Source: Misgurnus anguillicaudatus (taxonomy: Eukaryota > Chordata > Actinopteri > Cypriniformes > Cobitidae). From it: DNA of 64,000 bases. Position numbers and translations under genes: made by a program. Of this stretch, positions 43,851 to 55,603 are shown in pieces; position 1 is the first letter of the stretch; every line of letters begins with the position of its first letter. Below the pieces are notes generated by a model, which did no database searches, was not told the origin of the DNA, and saw only the letters and a program-made list of their open reading frames with translations. The stretch lies in contig NC_073355.2 of assembly GCF_027580225.2 (NCBI RefSeq), positions 19,196,001-19,260,000 on the forward strand. Reading direction: 5' to 3'.

Positions 43851-44600
43851 AATGTTTCTGCATTTCTGATGTTAATCTGGAGGACCTGTAGAGTAGTATT
43901 ACATCCTTCATATCTCCGAAAAGTCTTTAGTTTATGAGATTTATAAAAGACAGATTAGCTTTAGCGATTCTTTCCGATAACGTACGAAAAATTCGGAAGG
44001 AGGAGTTACGAGCTGCGGGAGGAGCGAGTCACGAGCCATGCAACACTATACAACACTGCTTAACTTATGATTCACTACATGTTTGTACATATTTCCAACA
44101 TAACACAGTTTTGTAAGTCTTACTTACCACATGCCACTCATGACCCAGTTGGGACTTTTCAATGAAACCTAGCGTTTAACAAACACACACACAAAACTCA
44201 GCTGCTACCCCGGATAAACAAACTATATCCATTGTTTCCATAATGCTGGCTTACGTTTCCTTACATCCAAAAACACACTTCTTCTTTCATGTCATTGTTG
44301 AGTCTTGATATAAAACAAAGCTGTCACGTGAAGTGATGCCTGTAACTTAGTGTCCTCGGTTCTGGTTGATTGACGTGTGGGCGTGGTTAAAAAGAGGTGA
44401 TACGTATGGCTTACCCCTGAAACGCCAGCTGGACCCGTATTTAAACAAAAACCCTGGTGAAGTGCATTTGGCACAGCAATACTTTGTAACATGGCCAACT
44501 GCATTTTTGACACTTTGCAATTGTTCAGCATTAGGAAACCAACTCTTAAACTGTGTACATAAGTCAGAATGCATGAAATACCATTGAACCCCCTCTTTAA
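43851..44600 (-). repeat. Dispersed family X, copy 2
   Basis: Shares TTTCTGCATTTCTGATG, CATATCTCC, CCATGCAACACTATACAACA, TGATTCACTACATGTTTGT, ATCCATTGTTTCCATAA and AAGTCAGAATGCATGAAATA with copy 3. On the minus strand it has a KKCVFGC-like reading and then GTGGTAAGTAAG, a strong splice-donor-like sequence, in the same place as copy 3. Minus-strand frames 44292-44631 are interrupted and not genes. Confidence 0.75.
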
Positions 44601-45516
44601 ATGTTAACTTTCTGTTATCAAATCCAACCATCTGTTGACATTTTGTCTGAATACTGGTTTGTGCTTTTTAAAAGTACATAAAGTACATACTACAGTACAC
44701 TGCAATGATAAAATACAATTGAAGTTTTGGGATATTCTACATTGTCACAAAATTCCTCCCTACATGTATTGTCACAGTCATATACCGCTTGCATTGTCAG
44801 AAGGGCGTTTATGACTTCAGTCCTTAAAAAATCAAATGCTTCTGTGAGTTGTTCATATTTATCATCAAGGAGCGAGTGTAATCACACGGTTCATTAGTTG
44901 TGTTGCTTGCGATGTACACTGTATATTATCTCTAATGATGCCAATCTGCATCAAGCCAGTTTGAAAATCATAAGACCCTCTGGATACTAGCCAAATGATT
45001 TTATAATTAGATGAATTAATTAGGTTAAATCAGAAAATAAGAGTCAGGACACGCAGATAATGGTCTTGCGAGGCTGCAGGTTCAGGCGAGTTAAGGGCTT
45101 AAGTTCCATTGCTTACATTGGCGCTATGAAAACATCTTCATAATTGGTCTGTTAAGTCATTTACTCATGAACACTCGGTCATGCATTTTAGATGATGTTT
45201 TTGAGATGTGACCGTACAGTACAGTGTACAGTATCGAGTTAAAAATGACTTTTTATTGTATGTGTGCATCCTTATCTTTATGTGGTCAGACAACTGATAA
45301 AAGCCTTTTTTTGGCAACCTCAGTAAGTCTAAGTGTATGAAATGTTTTGAATTGTTGTTCTATAAGAATCCATAGTGGAGACTACTTCACTTTGTAAAGC
45401 TCAGGGGCTGCAGCTCAGGATCTTTTAGCCTCAAGGGCCGCACTCTTAACTTTATATTATAAGCTGTATTTAATTGTCAGGTGTGTAACAGTTAAAATTT
45501 TACACATTTTATTTTT
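44601..45516. other. Low-copy sequence, no gene
   Basis: 44990-45110 contains ATAATTAGATGAATTAATTA and is non-repetitive, so a small regulatory element is possible. AGTACATAAAGTACATACT near 44675 also occurs at 49545, marking an edge of the repeat neighbourhood. Confidence 0.3.
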
Positions 45517-45640
45517 CAGGGTTGCACCGAATGGTACATTCTTGGCCGAAGCTGAATAAAATGAAAAATTCAGCTGAAGGCCGAATACTGAATAACCGAA
45601 CATTTTTCTAATTATTTGGCCAATATTCTCACCATTGCAC
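45517..45640. mobile_element. Left end of a degenerate hAT (CAGGGTTGCACCGAAT)
   Basis: CAGGGTTGCACCGAATGGTA, then GGCCGAAGCTGAATAA and AAGGCCGAATACTGAATAA, a recognisable hAT end with subterminal GCCGAA repeats. No right end is seen. Confidence 0.5.
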
Positions 45641-45736
45641 AAGTTACATTTTCAGAATGTCTTTTTTACTATATTTATTTCACATTATTAAAAAATTTAA
45701 TTTTTTACATTCCAGCAGTCATTATAGATCCATATA

Positions 45737-45963
45737 CCTGTGGCTGGTTGCATAAACCTTTAAGACTAGTCTTAAAAGTTAGTCATGAATTGTTTTCTTC
45801 AAGACTGATCATAACTGTTTTAAGTATGTTACATAGAAAGGTAGATTGGTTTAATTTAAATACAAATAATAATACTGATTAGCCCTAACTAATTGCTAAT
45901 TAGTCAGACTCATTCTTAAGATGCAGTCTTAACGTCGCTATGTTTATGCAACCGGCCACAGGT
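45737..45963. mobile_element. MITE with CCTGTGGCYGGTTGCAT ends (intact copy)
   Basis: Left CCTGTGGCTGGTTGCATAAA, right TTTATGCAACCGGCCACAGG, near-perfect inverted repeats, 227 bp. It is the intact reference for the three-piece copy at 21007-23550. Confidence 0.8.
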
Positions 45964-46123
45964 CACTTTTCTGATCAGATAGCTATAGATAAGCTTATTA
46001 AAACTTGTTCCATTTACATTCGACCACATAAATGAGTCTTCTATTCCTGTGCCAAATGCAAATAACCTATTCATTTCTATGCCTTTAGAAACTTGCAACA
46101 ACCTTTATATAGCACTGTACCTG

Positions 46124-48362
46124 CAGGGCTCAAAATTAACTTTTTTATTTGGTAGCACTGGTGCTCCCAACTTTAAAGAGTTAGGAGCACCAGCAAAAAT
46201 TTAGGCGCATCCATCCAAAAATTAAAAAGCACCACAACTACAATGTAAATGTTAATAGATTTATTTTATTAAAAATAAAACACCACCACCGGGCTTTACA
46301 CGTCCTATGGCCAGCATTTAAAAGTTGGTCTTCTATTTTATTTTATTTTATTTTTTACTGCATAAATTCCTAAATTAATACCCAAATGCTGTTGAAATAG
46401 TATAGCAGCAATAATAATTTAACAATTACATGTAACATGATTAAGATATATAGAAAATCTAGCAAACATGTAAAACACTGATTAATTGTTGTGACATTAC
46501 AAAAGTGACCCTAATATAGAAGGCTAATATATATTGGTATTGATAACTGCATTGCAAGGATGCTTTTACTACTAAATAGGCAATGTTTTAAAAAATACAA
46601 CAAAAACATACCATCAGCATTGTCGTATTCCACAGCAACATGGACCACAAGGATGTTTGTCGAATGTCCATTCACCAGCGCATGCGCACATACACCATCA
46701 AACACACTTTGACAGACAGGTCGGTGTCTCCATCAATAATAAACACATTTGTCATCATGACACGTCTTGTGTTTTTGGCACTTTCGCCATGTTTATACAA
46801 GGTACGTCTGGCGCTTAAAATGTTTTGATTCCGCCATTAACGCCGTTTTACAGGATTTACAGTAGTGTTGGGCGATATGCCCTATTTTCAGATCGTCCTA
46901 TCGTCAGCCTGTGAGATTGGCGATACACGATATTATCGGGGGGCGGGGCAGTAGTTTACTCATTTTTTATTTGTTAATTTTTTACTCATTATAACAAGTC
47001 ACTTGATGGGTGGACAAAAAAAACAAGAGCAACACCGTCATGACCGCAACCTTCTTAAACCTGATGCCATTAATGCGAGCACGTCATTAAAACCCTATCA
47101 TGATTACTTAATAACTGTAAAAACATGCATCTGCGCACGCACACACACGTGCGCGCACATACATACACACAATTCAATGCATTGGTTTAGTGCTGTTGCA
47201 GAAGACTACACGTGTCAAGCAGTGGTGCTCTCAGAGGTACCTTTTTAAACGCATCGGTCCAGCGGAACGCGATCATATTTTAAACACAATCATATATTAA
47301 ACACGAGGGACGTGTTGCTACAACTCCTTGAAATGCATATCATAAACAGGATTAATACCTAGTGATCTGACTTCGGACAGAGCACAGCTTTCTGCACGTA
47401 CGCGAGTGTGAGAGAAGCGTCAATATGCAGCGGGTCATATTTTAAACAAAAAGTAAAGTTTGCCTCAGCTCGCATGAAACACATTAAACTGAACAAATAC
47501 ATAAGGATTACTACTTTAGTTTATGTTTAGACTTCCAAAAGATGCAAGAGCGCGTGCACGTGAGACAGACAGAAGCGCAGCTGCTCATGACGCGACGCGC
47601 TGGATTTAGTGGTAGAAGGAGACCAAGACGCGCGCATTAAGTGCAGGTACGTGCAAGAAGGAATTCTCTCTTTACAAGCTCTCCACGTAAAGTGAAGCCC
47701 ACAAACCCTCATGTGAGGAAAAGCATGCATTGTGGGTGTTAATATAAAACTATGATGATAATAATAATAATAATAATAACCATTCGCCAACTATCGTCAT
47801 GTCTATCGCCATGAAAGCCTGCCATTGGCGATATGTCTGAAGATCGTCGATACACGATACTATCGTCTATCGGCACAACCCTAATTTACAGTAAACACAG
47901 TAAGTTACATTATCATAGCGGAGACACTCGAAATCTTTAAGCCACTCTCTCTTAAAGGTTTAACGTCAACTCGTATTTTCCGGTGGTGGAGTTACATTTG
48001 AATCCGGATCGTCGTCAAAAAATACAGTAATAACCTTGGCTGTAATCGGCTCGCTCTCGTCATGCTCGCGACGCGTTCGTCTTTTCACATTTCCGCGCTT
48101 CACGGCAACAAGGAATGACTGACGCTCATATTAGTCAATCTGCGGTCTTCATTAAACGCAAGAACTTAATGGTGAAATTTGATTGGTTATGTATCGTTGG
48201 AGAGAACACTGAACCTGGGACAGCGCCAGCACGCAGGATCACAATCAACTCGCGTCACAACAAAATGGGCAGTCGCACAAATGCTCCCAAATATATTTTA
48301 AGGTCGCAGAGATTAAATTTCGGTCGCATATGCGACTAAAATGGTCGCAATTTCGAGCCCTG
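46124..48362. mobile_element. 2.2-kb hAT-like element with CAGGGCTCRAAATT ends, containing another hAT
   Basis: Left CAGGGCTCAAAATTAACTTT, right GCAATTTCGAGCCCTG. GGAGCACCAGCAAAAATTTA at left and ATTTCGGTCGCATATGCGAC at right are subterminal. ACCTG is present on both sides (46119-46123, 48363-48367), so an 8-bp duplication has decayed or the ends are shifted. Without the inner hAT it is about 1.2 kb. A minus-strand stretch near 48000-48115 is open and charged, but I cannot assign it to transposase. Confidence 0.65.
46863..47883. mobile_element. 1.0-kb hAT nested in the hAT-like element
   Basis: Left TAGTGTTGGGCGATATGCCC, right CGTCTATCGGCACAACCCTA, flanked by a perfect 8-bp ATTTACAG (46855-46862, 47884-47891). 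CGATA-type words recur through the termini. A (TAA)n microsatellite lies at about 47756-47779. No transposase. Confidence 0.88.
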
Positions 48363-48479
48363 ACCTGTTTGTTGAGCAGCGGACACATGCACAGTCAAGC
48401 ATGAGCAAAGGGAGAGAGAGACGGTGGCAAGATGTACAGGAGATGACAGAGGAAATAGCGCTTTTATTTCTCACAAGCT

Positions 48480-49240
48480 GTTTTTGCATTTCTGAGTTGA
48501 ATCTGGAGTACTTATAGAGTCGTATTACATCTTTTATATCTCCAAAAAAGCTTTAGTTTAATCGGATTTATAAAAGAAAGATTATCCTTACCGAAAAATT
48601 TTCGTAATGAGTTACTACCGTGTGAGGAGCGAGTACAAGACATGCAACACTATACAACAACAGTTTAACTTATGATTCACTACATGTTTGTGTCATTTAT
48701 ATAATATGCACGCGCCTATTTCCAACATAAGACAGAAGTCTTACTTACCACATGTAACTCATGACCCGGTTGGGACTTTTCAATGAAATCTAGCGCATCA
48801 AACACACACAAAACTCCGCTGCTACCCGGGATAATAAACTATATCCATTGTTTCCATAAGGCTGGCTTTCTTCTCCTTACATCCAAAAACACACTTCTTC
48901 TTTCATGTCATTGTTGAGTTTTGAAATTAAACAAAGCTGCCACGTGATGTGATGTTTGAAAGTTCTAGCGTCTCCCGCTGATTGATGGGTGGGCGGGGTT
49001 TTCCGGGGGATGTGCCCATATAAATAAGTGATACGTACGAAACCCCTGAAATGTCAGCTGGACCCGTAATAAAAAAAAAACTTTCAGAAACTTGTACGAA
49101 CCCTGGCGAAGTCCATTCGGCACAGAAATACACATCCAACTGCTTTTTTGACACTTTGCTTACGTTTAGCACGAGGAAACAACTTTATAACTGTGTTAAT
49201 AAGTCAGAATGCATGAAATACCATTGAACGACCCCTTTAA
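48480..49240 (-). repeat. Dispersed family X, copy 3
   Basis: The fullest copy here. Minus strand reads from GTCAGTTTT..-type start through AAGTGTGTTTTTGGATGTAA and CATGTGGTAAGTAAGACTTC. It shares GTCTCCCGCTGATTGA with copy 1 and TACAACAACAGTTTAACTTA-like words with copy 2. No intact frame. Confidence 0.75.
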
Positions 49241-49311
49241 TATATGCATGTTTGTCATTGTAGGAAGTTTTTATTACATACTGCTGATGTTTTTCGACAT
49301 GAGATAAAGAG

Positions 49312-49500
49312 CTAAAGTTTCGTGTTCTCCGTGCGAAGTTTATTTGGCACAGAAACACTCTGTAACACGTCCAACCGCTTTTTTGACACTTTGCCTATGT
49401 TTAGCATGAGGAAACCATCTCTGAAACAGTGTAAATAAGTCAGAAGGCATGAAATACTGTTGAAACCCCCCCCCCCCCCCTTATTCAATCTATTCATCAT
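49312..49500 (-). repeat. Dispersed family X, copy 4 (partial), with a C14 run
   Basis: Shares GTAACACGTCCAACCGCTTT, TTTGACACTTTGCC and AAGTCAGAAGGCATGAAATA with the other copies; a homopolymer C run follows at about 49468-49481. It lies 70 bp after copy 3, so the pair may be a tandem arrangement. Confidence 0.7.
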
Positions 49501-49540
49501 CTGGTTGAAATTTTGGCTGATTATTGGTTTGTGCTTTTTA

Positions 49541-49625
49541 AAAGTACATAAAGTACATACTTTTAAAGGGTAGTGTCCCAATGACAGTTAAGGACACCTT
49601 TTGGACAATTTTTTCTGCCTCTGTA
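49541..49625. mobile_element. GTACC-family MITE fragment (copy 3)
   Basis: AGTACATAAAGTACATACTT, GGGTAGTGTCCCAATGACAG and TTTTTTCTGCCTCTGTAG align with the right half of the copies at 18216 and 25496. Confidence 0.45.
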
Positions 49626-50009
49626 GAAGCAAATTTATACACATGTTGATCCAACAACGCTTTGATTTAACAGAAGTAACAGAAGAAACAAAATCATATG
49701 AGCACAAATATTTTGGTCTTTAAACCTTTAGATGTTTCTCTAAACCAGGGGTTCCCAAACGTTTTAGTTTGCAATTTAAATAGCTATAATCCTTTCTGAG
49801 ACGCCATAGGGAAATAACAAAAAATCACACTAATATATAATCGTATCATAATGCAAAACTACCAAACCGCCGTTTTTTTATTTTTAATCTCCATATTAAA
49901 ATCCGAGATGACCAGACATGGACATTATTAATTTATTGCATTATTGTAAGTAATTCCATGAGCCCTGAGACTGCAGTTTACACTGTGAGTTTATAAAATT
50001 TTTGCTTAA
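49626..50009. other. Unassigned; possible hAT end at 49745
   Basis: AAACCAGGGGTTCCCAAACG resembles a hAT terminus but has no partner. Nothing else is supportable. Confidence 0.3.
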
Positions 50010-50218
50010 ACGATAGTTCACCCAAAACCGTTCGTGAGCCCGATTCACTTCCATAGTAGGAAAAAAGAATAATATGGAAGTGAATGGGGCTCACAAATGG
50101 ATTACGAACATTCCTCAAAATATTTTTCTTTGTGTTAATCAGAAATTTATACAGGTTTGTAACAACATGTGAGTCAGTAAATGTTGACAAAATTTTCATT
50201 TTTGGGTAAACTATCTCT
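50010..50218. mobile_element. TTAA-flanked MITE of the AGTTCACCC family (complete)
   Basis: TTAA at 50006-50009 and 50219-50222; left end ACGATAGTTCACCC, right end GGGTAAACTATCTCT. It contains AATATGGAAGTGAATGGGGC, also in the fragment at 60003-60178. A common teleost MITE. Confidence 0.85.
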
Positions 50219-50224
50219 TTAAAT

Positions 50225-50320
50225 TTGTGATATGAATAAATAGTATCCTCTATTGAAACGAGTGGAGACTTGGACTCGGAAAAAGTATTCCTTACATCAT
50301 GACTTAACAAGCGAATTCAC
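50225..50320. repeat. Short dispersed repeat shared with 63468-63592
   Basis: TGTGATATGAA-AAATAGT, ATCCTCTATTGAAACGAG, GGAGACTTGGACTCGGAAAA and GTATTCCTTACATCAT all recur near the right end of the window with few changes; the later copy has about 30 extra bases near its start. Confidence 0.65.
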
Positions 50321-51649
50321 AACTACAGCCAAGCAACTTTGCGCGAAGTTACCACCTTATCGCACGATGTGACCCACAATTTCAGATTGAAACCCCTAAA
50401 CCACAGCACCAGTAATAATAATAGTAGCCAACAAGGCTATTGTAGGCACTTGTAGCAGCACATAGCAGTGCTAGTTATCTGGAAGTTATGTCAATCATAA
50501 CAAGATTTATCAATATTATAAAGCAACCTCTCAAGTTACAACCTTTTAGTTGTGTTCAGTAACTGTGGACACAAGTCATCAATACACAACATGTCCTAAA
50601 CAGCAAGCTTGTTTGTTTCAGTCCGCTGGCTAATTGTACATTCTGAGACTGTAATGAGCAGCTCAAGCTGTTTCTGCCACTACATTTCCAATATTAAAGA
50701 TCTGGCAGCCAAGCTTAATCAATAAGATACATTGGAGTGTACATCATTTCTCCTTATCGATGCAGCACTGAGAAAAGCTAGTTGCCAGAATTGCAGCACT
50801 TTAGTTTCTCCTCGTAGTTACGATGGAGTCCTCTTGCCCTCATGTGCGATTCTTTCGGACTCATCAACAGATTCGAGATGCAGAGATGAGCGTTTTGAAC
50901 GGTCAGTACCGTATTTTTAGAGCAGCGAGATACTGTAGTCAATGTTTATTGATGCAGAGATGTTCTCGGTTTTGTAGACAATCAGCTGTTTGAGAACAGA
51001 AGATCAGAACATGATCAGATTACAAAAACATACAATTAAACATGTACAACCATCATTGAATAGCAGTTTTTCACCTGAAATGAATGTGTGTTTGTAGAAT
51101 GAAAAAACAGCTCTGCACAAGTAATCAAGTAAGGAAGCCCTGTATAATTATGTTGGTTTAGGGTCGCGTGAACCAGACACCAATCAGAGGCTTTTATTCA
51201 AACCGGTAACTTAACAAATAACTCTGTGAGAGAAAATGTGGCATTCAGAAAGTTTCTGATATGTGTTTAACTTCAGGTTGGTTGAAATGTTTTTTTTTCC
51301 ATTCACAACTGAAACTAAAAATATTTAAATGAATAATAATTTCACCTCACACTGATTGTCCATTGTTGCCACCTGTTTGCCATAACTCCACTGTACAGTT
51401 GTAAACACTGGAATATATCTAGCAAAGACACCTTTTAAAATACAAGTAATATGCATAATACACCACTTATAGTATCAATGTATTGTTGAAGATGGATACA
51501 AAGGCAGTGTTTTGAATTGTGTTGAATTTGCAGACGTACAGTACAGTAAGTTTTCCACAGTGCCGTGTGACAGCTTAATGTGATGGCTTTAAAAAAGCTG
51601 TAACCACTCTGACACTATTTACAATAGGCATAAACCTTCGCATTACATT
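50321..51649. other. No gene or clear repeat
   Basis: Low-copy AT-rich sequence. Frame 50732-50920 has no domain or splice context. Confidence 0.35.
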
Positions 51650-51652
51650 TTA

Positions 51653-52015
51653 AAGGTGCCAAAGAATGCATTGATACAATATGTTCAATTGTTCTTTGAT
51701 GTCTACATAGAAGGTATGTGACTTTATTCATTGCAAAAATGATCCAAAGAAGGTTTTACGTCTCCATTTATAACCCTAGGATTTTTCCTTAGAATGAAAC
51801 GGTCTGTCATTACCTTATTTGGAAGGGTCATGAATAATAATGTTGACATCTGCTCTGATTGGCTGCTTTACAGCGAGGCTCATGTCAGTAGCTCGCATTA
51901 GGAAACAGACCTTATGTGTTTGAGCCTGTATGAAACCAATTGTTGTACCAGAGATTGGAAATGGGCGTTTCTGAGTGGTATGTTTATTTGGGGGTTTTTT
52001 TTTCAGTATGGACCT
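51653..52015 (+). mobile_element. Left half of a TTAA-type MITE (AGGTGCCAAAGAATGC)
   Basis: TTTTAAAGGTGCCAAAGAAT followed by GCATTGATACAATATGTTCA is the start of a recognisable fish MITE with a TTAA target. No right end is found, and the minus frame at 51815-52024 is incidental. Confidence 0.5.
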
Positions 52016-52460
52016 GCAAAACATAACTGTAACGTCAATAGTAGAACTTAAGCCTAAATGCTAACATATAGCATTAACTAGCATATAGCGCTAACTCAAC
52101 AGTAGGGGTGGTCAATACAGCCTCAGAATTATATCATGATATTTTAAGAATTTTTGCAGTAATGATATTTATGACAGTATAAAAATTATGGAAAGGAAGG
52201 GCATTTTCCATCCAATGAGCTGGCGTTGATGACAGACTACCTAATTTGAAGTTTAAATCCATTGTCATAAGGTGACAGAAGTAGTATTAAAGTGCAAAAG
52301 TAGTGACACAATCGCACAGCATGAGTCAAATGCAAACAGAGTACAAACTAGAGATGAAATGGTATAAACATTTTACATCACTATGACACTTCCATAGATT
52401 TCCACAGATCCCAGTAACTTAAGCCATTAGCTAACAATTTAATTTTTTTTATTTTTTAAA
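52016..52460. other. Unassigned; possible hAT end at 52104
   Basis: TAGGGGTGGTCAATACAGCC resembles a hAT terminus without a visible partner. Otherwise no features. Confidence 0.3.
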
Positions 52461-52793
52461 GACATTCACGCGGAAATTCGCGTCATGGGAGGGGCTTCTG
52501 CGACACCGCTCGCTTCCTGTAAACATGTCACTACTAGAGCAAGCTCCTGATTGGTTTATGTGCCGCGTTTTTCTGCCAAAGTTTAGATTTTTCAACTCGT
52601 GCGTTTCCTGCTGCAACAACACTCAATTTGCGTAATTCACGCGAACTTAACTCGCGAACGAGGTGGAATCGCGTCAGCCGCGCTAAGCAGCTCTTTTCGA
52701 GCCATGAGACCTCCAGACGTCTTTACATTGACTTAACATTGAAATCATTGTGCTTGTCGCCTCTACCGCGGCTGGTGTGAACGCAGCATTAGG
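52461..52793. mobile_element. PIF/Harbinger-like MITE, copy 2 (left end missing)
   Basis: Matches 16700-16977 (ACGCGGAAATTCGCGTCATG, GAGGGGCTTCTGCGAC, CGCGGCTGGTGTGAACGCAG) and ends in CATTA. The internal ~70 bp near 52570-52650 differ from copy 1. Confidence 0.7.
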
Positions 52794-55262
52794 CCACCAT
52801 GCCAGAATTAGATTTGTTGTTTTTTTAATGTTATAGTGATCATATATAATAGAATACATCCAGAAAATACAGGAAATGTGTATATAGTATTAAAAACTGT
52901 ATAAAATGTAAACTGATGTGTCAAGTTTTTAGGGTAAACTCCTCTTCCACTTGAGCAATAGCAGGAAACTGCAGGATCTCTTAAACCTAAATAAAATTAA
53001 ATCCTAATTTTAAAGAAATTAGTATTTTTACTTCATTCTGCTCAAAACGCTCAAGATGTGTTTCGTCCCTGTATTTCCTGTATTTTCTGTTTGTATCTTA
53101 AAAAAATAGATTGAAAAATAAATATGGATGGACATTACATCTTTTAAAACAACAAGTCTGGTGGTGGTGGTGGCCTAAGACTTTTGCACAGTACTGTATA
53201 TCTTCAATATATGAAAATATGTGTCTGCTCTCAGTTATAAATATGGCCCACCAGTTCTTATGCCAAAGAGTCTCACCAGCGCATTGTGCCAATCACCACA
53301 AACCCATATGGCAGTAAAAATGCCATGATCACTTTTTCCATTTTTCAACCTTCTGCTTTTCAAATGTGCTGCGGTATATAAACCTCTTCAGACCTTTCTT
53401 TCCCCAGCAATTTTTCCTCATTGAAGGCATTTTTCCTGGAAAATGCACAGCGCTTTTCCGCCCCCTCTAACACTGCGCCGTTGCTTGGGCATTCTGGCAT
53501 ATAGTGCATGAATCAACAGATACCTGACAGTGCACCAATCAATCCATGAAGATGTGGCTGCCCGAGAGATCAATGCTTCTCTCTTTTCATTTAAAAGGGT
53601 ATAAAGAATAATTTACAAAAAGAATAGCTGAAAATCAACAGTCAGCCTGCCAGTCCATGAGTTTTGCAATCAGTTTTTAAGTTTTGCATGCAGACCAGAC
53701 ACTACAGACAGAATAGGCTGTTTTCAGTACTGTGTTATCCAGCTGTTAAATACATTGATCGCTCTTTGATTGGGTGCTTCTCTACATGACTCCCACATTT
53801 TTATGTGTCTGGATGGCAAAGAGCACAACAGACACAATTAGTTGGTTTTTTTCAGTATCACCGTCTAATGAAATCCATCTAGCACACAACTATCTATGAA
53901 TTCTAGTCTGCGGCGCCAAAGGTCAGTGGTAATAAATGAAGGTCTGCAGAAAGCGTCTGCAAAGCAGACATTCCCAGGCTTTATTTCTTCTTTGTCTTAA
54001 GCCCACTGTCCTCCTTTTTCGGGGAGAAAGCCTTTTTTTTTGATGGACCAGCTGTTGGTAATAACTTCTACGTCTTGAAACTCCATTTCCAGTTAGGAGG
54101 AATGGACCAGGACAGACCTGACATTGATAGGCTCTGGATTTATAAGTCAGGTGTGCATTTCTACCTCGACAGAACAGTCATTAGTGCTGGAACATTAAGC
54201 ACCAGTGTGTTTTTTAAATGACTTTCTCATGCGGTGCAGTCTGTTATCTGCTGCGGTTCTCATTTGAATACACGGTGTATGATCGCGAGGGCCTGCGCAC
54301 CTCAGTTTTTAATTCTCCTCCACTCGCGGACCTCCACGACCCGTTGCGAGAGCGCCAGGATTAAGATTAAGTCCCCCTATTGTTCTCGCTCGCTCGGATC
54401 TTAATTCTCATTAACGTATCGCCGCTATCTCGAGTCGTCACCGGACTGTATTTCAATCAAGGCAGACGACAAGGGTTTACGCAGTGGGAGTTCGGATATG
54501 CTTCCGTGAGCGGAGCAATCACTTACGTGCGAGTGATTTGCACATACATGAAAACATCTCGTCCGAACGTTCCTGCCTCGCTCTGATCATAACCTCAGGG
54601 AAAGATGACTAATTTACAGCTGCACTCTGTGCAAGTGACCTCCAGTTAATTATATTACGCTATTTAGCAGCACGCACTTGATAGAGCGGTATGGGAACGT
54701 ATTGGAAATGTCAGTTTGGTAGACTTCAAAAATATTAATTAACAAGTTAGCGGCTTCCTCGTTCAGTGTTTGAATGATAATTAAACTACAGCATGTGATG
54801 GAGATGTGTAAGATGGGCTCATATCACACTATTTAGAGGTCCTATATTTAGGTACTGTTAGAAAGAATCTCAGTTCACATCGTTTTCTTTTTTTTTTAAA
54901 GTACAGAGTGTTCCTCTAAAGGCAATGATTACTAATGACTGCTCTTAGTGTCTCATTTCTGACAAGGTGTGCTTTAAAGTCGAATAAATTGGGCATATCT
55001 CAATCTCTTAATTTCCTCCTTATGTTGCTGAATAAAAAGATGTACCCCACTGCTCGGTTGTAAAGTTATATTTTACTCATCGGATTTCTTTATATCACAC
55101 GTGACTTGTTCAGGCTAGTATTATCTCTTTATTACATTAAAAGGCAAGAATAGAAGTTGAATTACCTGGAGAAATAATGTTGACATTCCATTTTAATTGT
55201 TCTTTTTGTAATCTTTTTGTATGTAGGACAGAGAATATTTAATATTTTAATTACGTTCTTAC
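52794..55262. promoter_or_regulatory. Low-copy interval; candidate conserved block at 54240-54790
   Basis: 54240-54790 is the least repeat-like, most CpG-containing block here: GGATTAAGATTAAGTCCCCC, ATTCTCATTAACGTATCG, CAGTTAATTATATTACG and ATTAATTAACAAGTTAGCGG give several homeodomain words. Frame 54380-54586 has no domain. 52794-54240 and 54790-55262 show no genes or clear repeats. Confidence 0.3.
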
Positions 55263-55530
55263 AAACAGTTTCGTGGAACACACGTAACTTCCTGTAAACT
55301 CTGCTAGGATTAAATAACAACAAAGTCCTTTTAAAGTAGTTTATTTATATAACAAACAAAATAAACAACACGTAGATTACCTAGGAAACCAAATTTTTTT
55401 TTATTTTTGACGAGGTATGTGTTCAATAGTTCAATTTAGCCACTAGTCAGAGACAAACAGACAGAAACCGGAAGTTCCGACCAGACGCGTAATCGCATCA
55501 CCGCACGCGTGTCCGATGAAACTGTCTATA
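55263..55530. mobile_element. MITE, family with AAACCGT/AAACTGTCTATA ends (copy 2)
   Basis: Reverse orientation relative to copy 3 (57846-58152): TTCCTGTAAACTCTGCTAGG versus CTTAGCAGAGTTTACCGGAA, and CAATTTAGCCACTAGTCAGA versus TCTGACTAGTTGCTAAACTG. Right end GATGAAACTGTCTATA. Confidence 0.7.
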
Positions 55531-55603
55531 CAGTGTACTAGTATACATCAATATACTACATAATTAAAAAGGTAAAGATTCACTATCTTCTTTGTATCTA
55601 CCC

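Noticed and set aside
44292..44631. Minus-strand frames of 79 and 94 codons
   Set aside because: They are inside dispersed family X copy 2 and are interrupted in the equivalent positions of copies 1 and 3.
47527..47790. 87-codon minus frame with a poly-Tyr start
   Set aside because: The Tyr run is the translated (TAA)n microsatellite inside a hAT; there is no domain.
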